NCBI GenBank assembly: GCA_021203365.1
Contig: JAJQBI010000010.1
Coordinates: 1-54,612 of the forward strand
Length of the DNA: 54,612 bases
Direction: 5' to 3'
Source of the DNA: Clostridiales bacterium
Lineage (GTDB): Bacteria; Bacillota; Clostridia; Lachnospirales; Lachnospiraceae
Part shown: positions 18,579 through 26,114 of the stretch, in pieces
How the letters are laid out: every line of letters begins with the position of its first letter
Position numbering within the stretch: position 1 is the first letter of the stretch
Made by a program: the position numbers and the translations under genes
Notes under the pieces: model-generated
The model's database searches: none
The model's input: only the letters and a program-made list of their open reading frames with translations
What the model was told of the DNA's origin: nothing

Positions 18579-18744
18579 CTATATCGTCCTCTTTTCTATA
18601 ATATGTAGTTTCAAATACCACATTTATGTTACCATATTATTCCCGGATTGAAAAGAGTTTTTTAAAATCTCTGTTATTTTTTCCATCTTTGATTTATAAT
18701 GGGACATACACCCAGGACAGACTCTATTTCGGAAGGAGAGGCTT

Positions 18745-19230
18745 ATGCTTGCGCTGGCAATTACAGATCTGAAGGATTTTACAGAAAAGCTCTTTATCGG
18801 CAGTGTTTTTGACCCGTTTTTTCTCGTGGAGGCTTCCTTCACCACCTTCGGCAGATTTTCCATTGACGGAAGGCTTCAGAAGGAATTCTTTGACACAGAC
18901 GAGAGGAAGCTTCTGCAGGAAAACGCACGGACTTACACGTACTGGGGAGATGTGAAATATTATTGTCGTTTTATCATACGGGGAAAGCGAACCCCTCTGC
19001 AATTCAAAATCATCCTCTCGTCCGACGGGAAAATCGGAAACCGTCTGTCTGTCTCACCTGGAATCGCCGACGGCCTTTACCTGAATCTGCAGTTCAGGGA
19101 CGGACTCCTGCAGTGCACAACCGGCGTCTCCCTGAAAACATTTTCCCCTGACCGGAAACCGGAACAGCTTTGGGACGATTTTATTCTGAACTACTTCCGA
19201 AGCCAGGAAATTCTGTTCAGAGAATTATGA
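18745..19230 (+). CDS. conserved hypothetical protein, DUF5721-like
   Basis: A 161-residue protein starting after GGAAGGAG. It has no signal peptide or membrane helix and consists of alternating beta-strand-like segments (YYCRFIIRGKRTPLQFKIIL). I recognise it only as a Lachnospiraceae-type conserved protein; the DUF number is tentative. A TATAAT at 18695-18700 may be its -10. It is one of only three plus-strand genes, convergent with the Spo0A-like gene, whose stop is 32 bases away. Confidence 0.75.
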   Translation: MLALAITDLKDFTEKLFIGSVFDPFFLVEASFTTFGRFSIDGRLQKEFFDTDERKLLQENARTYTYWGDVKYYCRFIIRGKRTPLQFKIILSSDGKIGNRLSVSPGIADGLYLNLQFRDGLLQCTTGVSLKTFSPDRKPEQLWDDFILNYFRSQEILFREL

Positions 19231-19262
19231 CAGAAAATGTTCTTTCCTTTTCCCGTATTGTG

Positions 19263-19586
19263 TTAATCAGACTCACGCAAATAATATGCCAGAATATCTA
19301 CAAACTCACTGTTCGTAGGTCTGTAGTCCAGGGAATATCCGGCGATCCGCTCCAGGAAATCCCGGTTGGTAACCCAGCATACATTAATGACGGTCCGAAT
19401 ATCATGCTCCACATTCATGGGAGTAGACTGATACTTTGTTGCTAGACGGGGATAAATGTCTTTGGTAATTTTTACAGGGCCTTCCCCATATTCCATACTC
19501 ATCCTTACAGCCTCCGCTACAAAATAGTATCCCTTGTATTTCGATGTCGCTCCCATTTTTCTGATAAGACCGTAAATCTTTTTCAT
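19263..19586 (-). CDS. orphan Spo0A C-terminal-domain DNA-binding protein
   Basis: A 107-residue protein that is nearly only the Spo0A effector domain: GYYFVAEAVRMS, DIYPRLATKYQSTPMNVEHDIRTVI (recognition-helix region) and RPTNSEFVDILAYYLR align with Spo0A from its GYxYLREAI to PTNSEFIAMVADKLR words. There is no receiver domain, so it cannot be controlled by the phosphorelay in the usual way. The start at 19586 follows AGGAGG. Two 0A-box-like sequences lie upstream (19639-19653 and 19677-19691). It may bind Spo0A sites or regulate itself; this is inferred. Confidence 0.88.
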   Translation of the reverse strand: MKKIYGLIRKMGATSKYKGYYFVAEAVRMSMEYGEGPVKITKDIYPRLATKYQSTPMNVEHDIRTVINVCWVTNRDFLERIAGYSLDYRPTNSEFVDILAYYLRESD

Positions 19587-19638
19587 ATCCTTTCCTCCTG
19601 TAAACCTCCGTATTTCACCCACAATGCTATAATACGAC

Positions 19639-19691
19639 TTTTTTCGGACAAAATCGTTTTTACGAGGAAAATCGGCATTTTTCGAAAGAAA
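19639..19691 (-). promoter_or_regulatory. two 0A-box-like sites before the Spo0A-like gene
   Basis: On the minus strand TTTTGTCCGAAAAAA (19639-19653) is a TTTTGTCGAAAAA box with one extra C, and TTTCTTTCGAAAAAT (19677-19691) matches it with about two changes. A TATTAT -10 candidate (19630-19635) lies just downstream of the first site, placing that site over the spacer region. Confidence 0.45.
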
Positions 19692-19782
19692 TAGAAATTT
19701 TATACATTTTTTCAACACGCTCAGCCAAAGAACACTTTGTTAGAATATGAAATATATCCCTATCTTGTCAAGCTAAATCTGC

Positions 19783-19830
19783 AAAGGACAGGACAAAATG
19801 TGCCATTTACGCTCATTTGTCCTGTCCTTT
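19783..19830 (-). terminator. htpG terminator hairpin
   Basis: A perfect 15-bp inverted repeat, AAAGGACAGGACAAA at 19783-19797 and its complement at 19816-19830, lies 20 bases after the htpG stop. The T-run is short, so termination strength is uncertain. A TTGACA on the minus strand immediately past it (near 19766-19771) may start transcription of the Spo0A-like gene. Confidence 0.75.
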
Positions 19831-19849
19831 CTGGATTTTCATATGAAAA

Positions 19850-21958
19850 TTATTTCGTCAGTTTAAGGAGAATATCATTGCTCCTCTTCACAAAACGTGT
19901 CATGTTTTCCGGGGAAAGCGGCTTATAGCTCAGAGAAGCCAGATCATACAGCTGCTCGCAGATGATCGGAACGTTCTCCCCATCCTGATTCTCCGCCACA
20001 TATTTTACAAGCGGATGTTTCGCGTTGAGAACCAGCGTCTCCTCATTGCCAAACATGGACGCATCCATACCGGAAATATTATACATCTTCATCATATCCT
20101 GCATACGGCGGTTTTCCTCTGAAAGTGTCATCATAGCCGCCATATTTTCATTTTTCAGGTTCTCCACCCGGACATTCAGCTTGTCCATGCCAAGGTTTTT
20201 GCGGAACAGCTCTGTCAGAACCTTTGCGGTCTCCTCACTGGTCTCGCCCTCGTCTCGTAGCTCCTCGGTCAGATCCGCATCAATTCTCATAAACCGGATG
20301 GTCTGATCCCTCTGCTCCAGATGAGAGATAAACGGAGAATCAATATTATGCTTCAGAAGAACCGCATCCTTGCCGGCTTCCCGGAACATATTAATGTACT
20401 GGCTCTGCTGGGTCTCATCTGTCACATAGAAAATTGTGGTCTTCTCCGGTTCCTTGTCTTCCTCTGCCTCCACGGCATCCTTCTCCGCGGAATTTCCGTT
20501 TTCATCCTCCACGATCACTTCATCCTGGGTCTGTGCGTCTTCATTCTCTCCGGCTTCCTCCGCCTTCTTATTTTCTTCCACACAATCCTTCAGAGTCAGA
20601 TATTTTCCGTCCAGATTCTTAAACAGGATATAATCCTGCAGCTTATCTGCGAATTTGCTGTCCTTAATGTATCCGTATTTTACAAAGGGGCTGATGTCAT
20701 CCCAGTACTTCTCATAGGATTCCCGCTCGGTCTTGCACATGCCGGTGAGCTTATCTGCCACCTTTTTGGCGATATAATCGGAAATCTTCTGTACAAAGCC
20801 GTCGTTCTGAAGTGCGGAGCGGGACACGTTCAGCGGAAGATCCGGACAGTCAATGACACCCTTGAGCAAAAGAAGGAACTCCGGAATCACCTCTTTAATG
20901 TTGTCGGCGATAAATACCTGGTTGTTATAAAGCTTGATGGTTCCCTCAATGGAATCGTACTCCGTATTGATTTTCGGGAAATACAGAATTCCTTTCAGAT
21001 TAAAGGGATAATCCATGTTCAGGTGGATCCAGAACAGAGGTTCCTTATAATCCATGAATACCTTGCGATAGAATTCCTTATATTCCTCCTCTGTGCATTC
21101 GTTGGGATGCTTCATCCACAGGGGATGGGTATCGCTTAAGGACACCGGGCGTTTATTAATTTTCACCCTGTCTCTGGCGGGGGAAACCTCTACCGTTTCC
21201 TTCTCCCCGTTCTCGTTCTTTTTTTCCTCGGTCTTCGCCTCCTCATGGATTTGCTCCACAATCACATCGTCCTCGCGAAGGTCAGACTCGTCGATGGTCT
21301 CATATTCCTGTTCGGCGTTCTCTTTGGCAAGATAAATATTTACCGGCATAAAGGAACAGTATTTCTCAATTACCTCCCGCACGCGGTACTCGTTGGAAAA
21401 CTCCACACAGTCTTCGGCGAGGAAAAGGGTGATCTCCGTGCCAACCGTGGTACGGCTGCCCTCGGACATATCATACTCCGTTCCGCCGTCACAGGTCCAG
21501 TGCACAGGCGCCGCCCCCTCTTTATAGGAAAGCGTGTCAATATGAACCTCATCCGCCACCATGAAGGCAGAATAAAATCCCAGTCCGAAATGTCCGATCA
21601 TCTGATCGTCTGTGGTTTTATCCTTATACTTCTCAATAAACTCCGTAGCTCCGGAAAAGGCGATCTGCGTGATGTATTCCTCCACCTCATCCGCTGTCAT
21701 GCCAAGACCATTGTCAATAAATTTCAGCGTTTTCTCATCCGGATTTACCAGGACCTGGATGTTCGGCTTATAATCCTCAGGGAAGCTGTACTCGCCCATA
21801 ACCTCCAGTTTTTTCAGTTTGGTTATGGCGTCACAGCCATTGGAGATCATCTCCCTCACAAAAATATCATGATCAGAGTATAACCATTTCTTTATGATCG
21901 GGAAAATATTTTCACTGTTAATTGATAAATTTCCATGCTTTTCAGCCATCTGTGTCAC
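19850..21958 (-). CDS. htpG: chaperone protein HtpG (Hsp90)
   Basis: Cytoplasmic ATP-dependent Hsp90 chaperone. The 702-residue sequence carries the GHKL ATPase motifs: SNGCDAITKL, DNGLGMT and GHFGLGFYSAFMVAD. Between about residues 460 and 520 there is a highly acidic linker (AEEAGENEDAQ, AVEAEEDKEPE), which makes it longer than the E. coli protein (624). Expression is probably repressed by HrcA through a perfect CIRCE element. Confidence 0.98.
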   Translation of the reverse strand: MTQMAEKHGNLSINSENIFPIIKKWLYSDHDIFVREMISNGCDAITKLKKLEVMGEYSFPEDYKPNIQVLVNPDEKTLKFIDNGLGMTADEVEEYITQIAFSGATEFIEKYKDKTTDDQMIGHFGLGFYSAFMVADEVHIDTLSYKEGAAPVHWTCDGGTEYDMSEGSRTTVGTEITLFLAEDCVEFSNEYRVREVIEKYCSFMPVNIYLAKENAEQEYETIDESDLREDDVIVEQIHEEAKTEEKKNENGEKETVEVSPARDRVKINKRPVSLSDTHPLWMKHPNECTEEEYKEFYRKVFMDYKEPLFWIHLNMDYPFNLKGILYFPKINTEYDSIEGTIKLYNNQVFIADNIKEVIPEFLLLLKGVIDCPDLPLNVSRSALQNDGFVQKISDYIAKKVADKLTGMCKTERESYEKYWDDISPFVKYGYIKDSKFADKLQDYILFKNLDGKYLTLKDCVEENKKAEEAGENEDAQTQDEVIVEDENGNSAEKDAVEAEEDKEPEKTTIFYVTDETQQSQYINMFREAGKDAVLLKHNIDSPFISHLEQRDQTIRFMRIDADLTEELRDEGETSEETAKVLTELFRKNLGMDKLNVRVENLKNENMAAMMTLSEENRRMQDMMKMYNISGMDASMFGNEETLVLNAKHPLVKYVAENQDGENVPIICEQLYDLASLSYKPLSPENMTRFVKRSNDILLKLTK

Positions 21959-22011
21959 TCTCCTTTAATTCACATCCCAGACAGTTGGATGTTCTCTCTT
22001 TGTTTTTGTTC

Positions 22012-22033
22012 TGTGGTATATACTAATACCACA
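22012..22033 (-). promoter_or_regulatory. palindrome over the htpG -10
   Basis: TGTGGTAT (22012-22019), six central bases and ATACCACA (22026-22033) form a perfect 8-bp-arm palindrome centred on the -10 hexamer. I do not recognise it as CIRCE or a CtsR site. It could be an operator for a second regulator. Confidence 0.6.
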
Positions 22034-22048
22034 ACATGAAAATGTCAA
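22020..22048 (-). promoter_or_regulatory. htpG promoter
   Basis: TTGACA (22043-22048), a 17-base spacer and TAGTAT (22020-22025) on the minus strand. It is bracketed by CIRCE directly upstream and the 22012-22033 palindrome over the -10. Confidence 0.85.
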
Positions 22049-22055
22049 GAAAAAT

Positions 22056-22082
22056 TTAGCACTCATTTTTATTGAGTGCTAA
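22056..22082 (-). promoter_or_regulatory. CIRCE operator (HrcA site)
   Basis: TTAGCACTC (22056-22064), nine bases, then GAGTGCTAA (22074-22082): a perfect match to the CIRCE consensus. It lies 8 bases upstream of the htpG -35. HrcA binding at CIRCE usually controls groESL and dnaK; here it implies that htpG belongs to the HrcA regulon. Confidence 0.95.
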
Positions 22083-22120
22083 CAATTTATTTAAAGCTGA
22101 ACAAAAAATCATCGGAATGT

Positions 22121-22162
22121 AAAAAGCTCTCCGTCAGCGGAATCCCCGCCGGAGAGCTTTTT
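22121..22162 (-). terminator. terminator of the surface protein gene
   Basis: AAAAAGCTCTCCG (22121-22133) pairs with CGGAGAGCTTTTT (22150-22162), a 13-bp stem ending in five T in either direction, 38 bases after the stop of the surface protein gene. Confidence 0.9.
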
Positions 22163-22199
22163 ACGCGTTTATATGAGTGTTTTCACTCCATCTTCAGTT

Positions 22200-24062
22200 T
22201 TACTGATTTTTCTTTTTGCGGTAAAACACAATTCCCACAATGCAGACAGCCGCCAGAATCAGGATAACTACAAGGGGAAGAATACTGGTTGTATCCCCCG
22301 TAGCAACCGCTGTGGTCGGAGTCGGTGTTGGGGACGCGGTAGGCGTGGCCGTTACAGACGCAGCGCTTACCGTAAAGGTGACGGATTTCGTATCCTGCAC
22401 TCCGGTATCGACCCAGCTGCTTCCGTCATATTCCTGCTGCTGGTAGGTAACCGTCAGAGTATAGGTTCCCGCCTTGCTCACCCGGAAGGTTGCCGTATAT
22501 GGAGCGGAATCCCATTCCCTCGTCTCTGCGATCAGCCAGCTCACCGGGACATACCTGGTATCTCCAGTACCTGGATCCTCATTCTCCATTCCGGCTCCCA
22601 CAGCTGTAAACGTAATCTTGGTATCCGTTGTATACTCACCGTCCGAACTGATCCCGAGAATCTGATTCGCGGATGCATCGGCAAGGACCGGAGTCGCAGT
22701 GGGTTCCGGGGTGGCCGTCGGTTCCGGCGTTGCAGTCGGCACCGGGGTGGCCGTCGGTTCCGGCGTGGCTGTGGGCTCCGGTGTCGCTGTCGGCTCCGGC
22801 GTGGCTGTCGGTTCCGGCGTCTCCGTGGGCTCCGGCGTGGCTGTCACTTCTATTACCTCTTCGTTTCCGGATCCTCCGGATTCAGAACCGCTTTCCTCCT
22901 CAGAAGCCGCCTCAACCGTCACACAGGCCACCACAGACGCGGCTGCGCCCTCATAAGCAGTATAGGTAATTGTCTCCTCGTAGGTTCCTTCCTCAAGTCC
23001 CTCCCTGGGAATAACCCAGAGCGTAACCGATTCTCCCGGAAGGAGCTCCTCCGTAATATCCTCAACCATAAAATACGAAGGACTGACCGTTTCAAAATTC
23101 AGGCTTCCGGTTCCGGTGTTTGTGACTACGATATACAGAGCTTCCACAGACTCCGCATAATCTTCACTCACCGTACCGAAATCAAGGCTTTCCGTTCCAT
23201 CAGCGACTGTTGCTTCCGCAGTATAGACAGCCTCAGCTTCCTCTTCTGATTCACCGTTTTCCGCAGCCACGGACAGGGATTCCTCTGCAGCCTCAGAGTC
23301 CGCTTCCGCAATCGCGCTTTCAAGAGAACCGTTAGCGGCAGCCAGCTCATCCGCATCATAGACCTCCCAGTCTCCCTCGTCCGCGGCCGGTTCTCCCTCT
23401 GCAGCCGCTTCTGTTCCGGTTTCTGCCCCGTAAAGGGATTCATCACCGGCTTCCTCATCCGAATATTCCCAGTAAGAATCCTCCTCGTTCAGATCTTCCT
23501 CCTCAAAGGAATCCCCGTCATAAGAATCTTCCTGGTAAAGCTCCTCATCATAAGAGTAGTCTTCCCCTTCCGGCTCGGAATCCTCTTCATATTCATAGGC
23601 TTCTTCGCTGTAGGGCGTATCTTCCCCATACTGTCCGGCAAGAGCCGCCGCTTCTTCCTCGGTGGCGGCAACCGGAAGAGTGGACACATACAGCGCCCCC
23701 GTCACGCCCAGGTCTTCCCGGCCCGTAACTGTAAGCGTAATCACATATCCCAGATCCTCCTGGGTGACCGTATAGGTCCTGTCCGTTCCGACTTCCGCTG
23801 CAATGGCTGTCTCCATGCCATTCTCGTCCACAGCCGTACCTTCCCGGACCCAGGAAAATGTCACATAGTCATCGCCAAGTCCTGACGGCTCCGCCTCTGT
23901 ATAATCTGCGCTCAGTGTGGCATTTACCGCCGCATAGCCGCTGATCTTCAGCTTTCCCCCAAGTGCTCCGGCCGGAGCGCTCTGCGCAAATACCGCGGAA
24001 GAAAGTGTGGAGAGCACCATCAGCACAGTCAGAACAACTGCTGTAATTCTGCCTTTCTTCAT
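22200..24062 (-). CDS. secreted, cell-surface Pro/Thr-repeat protein
   Basis: The 620-residue protein starts MKKGRITAVVL with a signal peptide cleaved near VFAQS. Next come a domain of about 120 residues with Ig-like words (TRTYTVTQEDLGYVITLTV), a very acidic Glu/Asp/Tyr/Ser stretch (about 150-260), a second beta-rich domain (about 290-390), a spacer of TPEPTA hexapeptides, and a third beta-rich domain. The C-terminus is ATGDTTSILP, a 19-residue helix and RKKKNQ: a sortase-like tail in which LPxTG is degenerate. Probably wall- or membrane-anchored, ligand unknown. Monocistronic, with its own promoter and terminator. Confidence 0.85.
   Translation of the reverse strand: MKKGRITAVVLTVLMVLSTLSSAVFAQSAPAGALGGKLKISGYAAVNATLSADYTEAEPSGLGDDYVTFSWVREGTAVDENGMETAIAAEVGTDRTYTVTQEDLGYVITLTVTGREDLGVTGALYVSTLPVAATEEEAAALAGQYGEDTPYSEEAYEYEEDSEPEGEDYSYDEELYQEDSYDGDSFEEEDLNEEDSYWEYSDEEAGDESLYGAETGTEAAAEGEPAADEGDWEVYDADELAAANGSLESAIAEADSEAAEESLSVAAENGESEEEAEAVYTAEATVADGTESLDFGTVSEDYAESVEALYIVVTNTGTGSLNFETVSPSYFMVEDITEELLPGESVTLWVIPREGLEEGTYEETITYTAYEGAAASVVACVTVEAASEEESGSESGGSGNEEVIEVTATPEPTETPEPTATPEPTATPEPTATPEPTATPVPTATPEPTATPEPTATPVLADASANQILGISSDGEYTTDTKITFTAVGAGMENEDPGTGDTRYVPVSWLIAETREWDSAPYTATFRVSKAGTYTLTVTYQQQEYDGSSWVDTGVQDTKSVTFTVSAASVTATPTASPTPTPTTAVATGDTTSILPLVVILILAAVCIVGIVFYRKKKNQ
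22690..22850 (-). repeat. TPEPTA-coding tandem repeats
   Basis: About eight tandem 18-base repeats encode TPEPTA with TPVPTA and TPEPTE variants. They form the extended spacer of the surface protein. Such arrays vary in copy number by slippage. The plus-strand reading gives a Gly-Ser-Val repeat frame that is only a shadow. Confidence 0.88.
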
Positions 24063-24105
24063 ATGTTTTCCTCCTTTTAGAATTCTGAATTCCCTCCTGA
24101 TGGGC

Positions 24106-24134
24106 ATTGTAACCCATTTTTATATAAACTACAA
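24106..24134 (-). promoter_or_regulatory. surface protein promoter
   Basis: TTGTAG (24129-24134), 17 bases, then TACAAT (24106-24111) on the minus strand, about 45 bases before the start codon. The -35 is weak. AGGAGG precedes the ATG at 24062. Confidence 0.65.
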
Positions 24135-24165
24135 GCGGATTTTGCCGCCATTTGTGACCAGTTTA

Positions 24166-25017
24166 TCACAATTCTCCCATTTTCTGTAATTCCCGCTTTA
24201 CACTTTCGTCAGCCTCAAAAATTCGCTCCGGCTCACCCTTTTCACGGAGAAGGCGGGCCAGAACAGGCTCCACCGCAGCCGCCTGATATGCGGCTGTTTT
24301 TTTCACCCCGGGCTTCCCGTGCTCCATGGCCACACTGTAAGTCACAGCTCTGAGCATCTCAATGTCATTGTACTCATCGCCAAAAGCCAGGCATTCCTCC
24401 GGCGTGATCCCCAGCAGCTCCTGAAATTTCCGAATGCCTCTGGCCTTATCTGTGCCAGAGGGAATAAAATCCACCCAGGAAAAACCCGACGTGACCACGG
24501 TACATTCCCGGGAAAATCGCTCCTGCCAGTAGTGAAGCGTCTCCTCTGTCACGCCCTCCTTCTCATAAACCGCCATTTTCATGCAGGGCTCCGTAATTTC
24601 ATCCAGATTCCGGATATACCGGCACTCATTCTTCAGATATTCCCGCATCAGCCGGTCAAAAGCCTCTGTCTTCGGACTCATATAATAAAAATCCTTTGTG
24701 GAACAGGAAAATTCCGCCCCCTCCTTCTTTTGAATGGCCCGGACGATCCTCTTTACAAGGTCATCTTCAAAGGAATCACAGTAAAGAACCCGGTCTCTCC
24801 ACACCGCCATGGCCCCATTTTCACAGACAAAGGCCATGTCCTCACAGACCGGCGCAAACAGGCGGCGCATATTGGCATACTGCCGGCCGCTGGCCGCTAC
24901 AAACAGTATCCCCATCTGCTTCAGTTCACGGATCTGATGAAACATCTCCTCTGAAATACTCTGCACACCATTTTGAAGAAGCGTCCCGTCCAGGTCGCTG
25001 GCCACAAGCTTAATCAT
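24166..25017 (-). CDS. Cof-type HAD phosphatase
   Basis: A 283-residue haloacid-dehalogenase-family hydrolase. Motif I is LVASDLDGTLL (nucleophile and acid/base Asp), motif II is VAASGRQYANM, and motif IV is FGDEYNDIEMLR. The C2B cap between residues about 85 and 190 marks the Cof/YidA group, which act on sugar phosphates or similar small phosphates. The start overlaps the maf stop by 8 bases. Confidence 0.92.
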   Translation of the reverse strand: MIKLVASDLDGTLLQNGVQSISEEMFHQIRELKQMGILFVAASGRQYANMRRLFAPVCEDMAFVCENGAMAVWRDRVLYCDSFEDDLVKRIVRAIQKKEGAEFSCSTKDFYYMSPKTEAFDRLMREYLKNECRYIRNLDEITEPCMKMAVYEKEGVTEETLHYWQERFSRECTVVTSGFSWVDFIPSGTDKARGIRKFQELLGITPEECLAFGDEYNDIEMLRAVTYSVAMEHGKPGVKKTAAYQAAAVEPVLARLLREKGEPERIFEADESVKRELQKMGEL

Positions 25018-25621
25018 GGCTTTCCTCCCTTTTGTCTTCCAAAGCCCTTATCTCCCGGAGAAGCCGCGCCACCGGAAGTCCGACCACGTTATTATAATCC
25101 CCGCGGATTCCCTTTACATGGACAAACCAGGCTCCCTGGATTCCGTAGCTTCCGGCCTTATCCATAGGCTCACCGGTTTCCACATACCTGCGGATTTCTT
25201 CCTCCGTCACCGGATAAAAGGTCACATCTGTGCACTCGTAAAAGGTTCGGGTGATCCATTCCTCTCCCATCCTCTTCTGAAGGGTAACACCGGTGTAAAC
25301 CTGATGAGTCTGATTCTGCAGACGCAGAAGAGTTTTCACGGCATCTTCCTTCGAGGCAGGCTTTCCCAGAATTTCTCCCTGAAAAGCCACCACCGTATCC
25401 GCGGCAATGACCAGAAGCCCCTCTCCCGCTCTTCCATCCTCCTCCAGAAGGCGGGCCGTGCCTCTGGCCTTCATGACGGAAAGCTCCTCCACCACATCTT
25501 CCGGCCTTTTCTTCACAGTTTTTTCCTCTCCGCCGGCCGCAAGGACAGAGAATTTCAGTCCGGCTTTTTCCAGAAGTTCTTTTCTTCTCGGAGAGCCGGA
25601 GGCAAGTACAATTTCAGACAT
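25010..25621 (-). CDS. maf: Maf-family nucleoside triphosphate pyrophosphatase
   Basis: House-cleaning pyrophosphatase acting on dTTP/UTP-type or modified nucleotides. The 203-residue protein begins SEIVLASGSPRRKELL, with ADTVVAFQGEILGKP and the GSYGIQGAW and GDYNNVVGLP motifs following. The start at 25621 follows a purine-rich GGGGGAAAA; the longer frame upstream lacks family sequence. Divergent from the acidic protein gene. Confidence 0.95.
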   Translation of the reverse strand: MSEIVLASGSPRRKELLEKAGLKFSVLAAGGEEKTVKKRPEDVVEELSVMKARGTARLLEEDGRAGEGLLVIAADTVVAFQGEILGKPASKEDAVKTLLRLQNQTHQVYTGVTLQKRMGEEWITRTFYECTDVTFYPVTEEEIRRYVETGEPMDKAGSYGIQGAWFVHVKGIRGDYNNVVGLPVARLLREIRALEDKREESHD

Positions 25622-25732
25622 AACTGATTTTCCCCCTTTTCTTTTTCCAGAAAAAGTATTACAATAGGAACATAATGCACAGAAGCGCATCGGGATAAAA
25701 CCGTATCAGACGCCGAGAAAGGAGTTTAAACC

Positions 25733-26038
25733 ATGGCAAAAAAGAATAAGTACTGGGGGCTGGTTGCTGTCGGCGCACTGACAGCCGCTGCTGCGGGAGC
25801 CATCGCCGCCATCGTACTGAAGAACAACAGAGACTTCGAAGATGATTTTGACGATGACTTTGATGATGACTTCGACGATGACGATGACTTCGATGACGAA
25901 GAGAACGAGGAAGAAAAGGCAGAAAAGGATTCTGACGATTTCGAAGAATGGGACAATGAGGGCGAGAAAGAAGCCTCTGAGGCTCCGGCCGATGACAGTC
26001 CCGCAGATGAAGCCTCCGATGAAATTCCAGTTGAATAA
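25733..26038 (+). CDS. membrane-tethered highly acidic small protein
   Basis: A 101-residue protein with a basic start (MAKKNKY), one hydrophobic helix (about 8-27, WGLVAVGALTAAAAGAIAAI) and then a tail dominated by Asp and Glu, including DDFDDDFDDDFDDDDDF. The preceding AAAGGAG fits translation. It could be a cation- or protein-binding tether; no family function is known to me. It has its own terminator directly after the stop. Confidence 0.8.
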   Translation: MAKKNKYWGLVAVGALTAAAAGAIAAIVLKNNRDFEDDFDDDFDDDFDDDDDFDDEENEEEKAEKDSDDFEEWDNEGEKEASEAPADDSPADEASDEIPVE

Positions 26039-26055
26039 AGGGAATATCCTGAAAG

Positions 26056-26081
26056 AAACCCCGGCATCCTGCCGGGGTTTT
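26056..26081 (+). terminator. terminator of the acidic protein gene
   Basis: AAACCCCGGC, loop, then GCCGGGGTTTT, 18 bases after the stop codon. It is nearly symmetric and could also serve glnS on the opposite strand, which ends at 26115. Confidence 0.9.
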
Positions 26082-26114
26082 CTCATCCGGAAAAATCACA
26101 TTTCAGACCGCCGT

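Noticed and set aside
22699..22956. Plus-strand Gly-Ser-Val repeat protein
   Set aside because: It is the complement of the TPEPTA repeat in the secreted protein, which has signal peptide, promoter and terminator on the minus strand.
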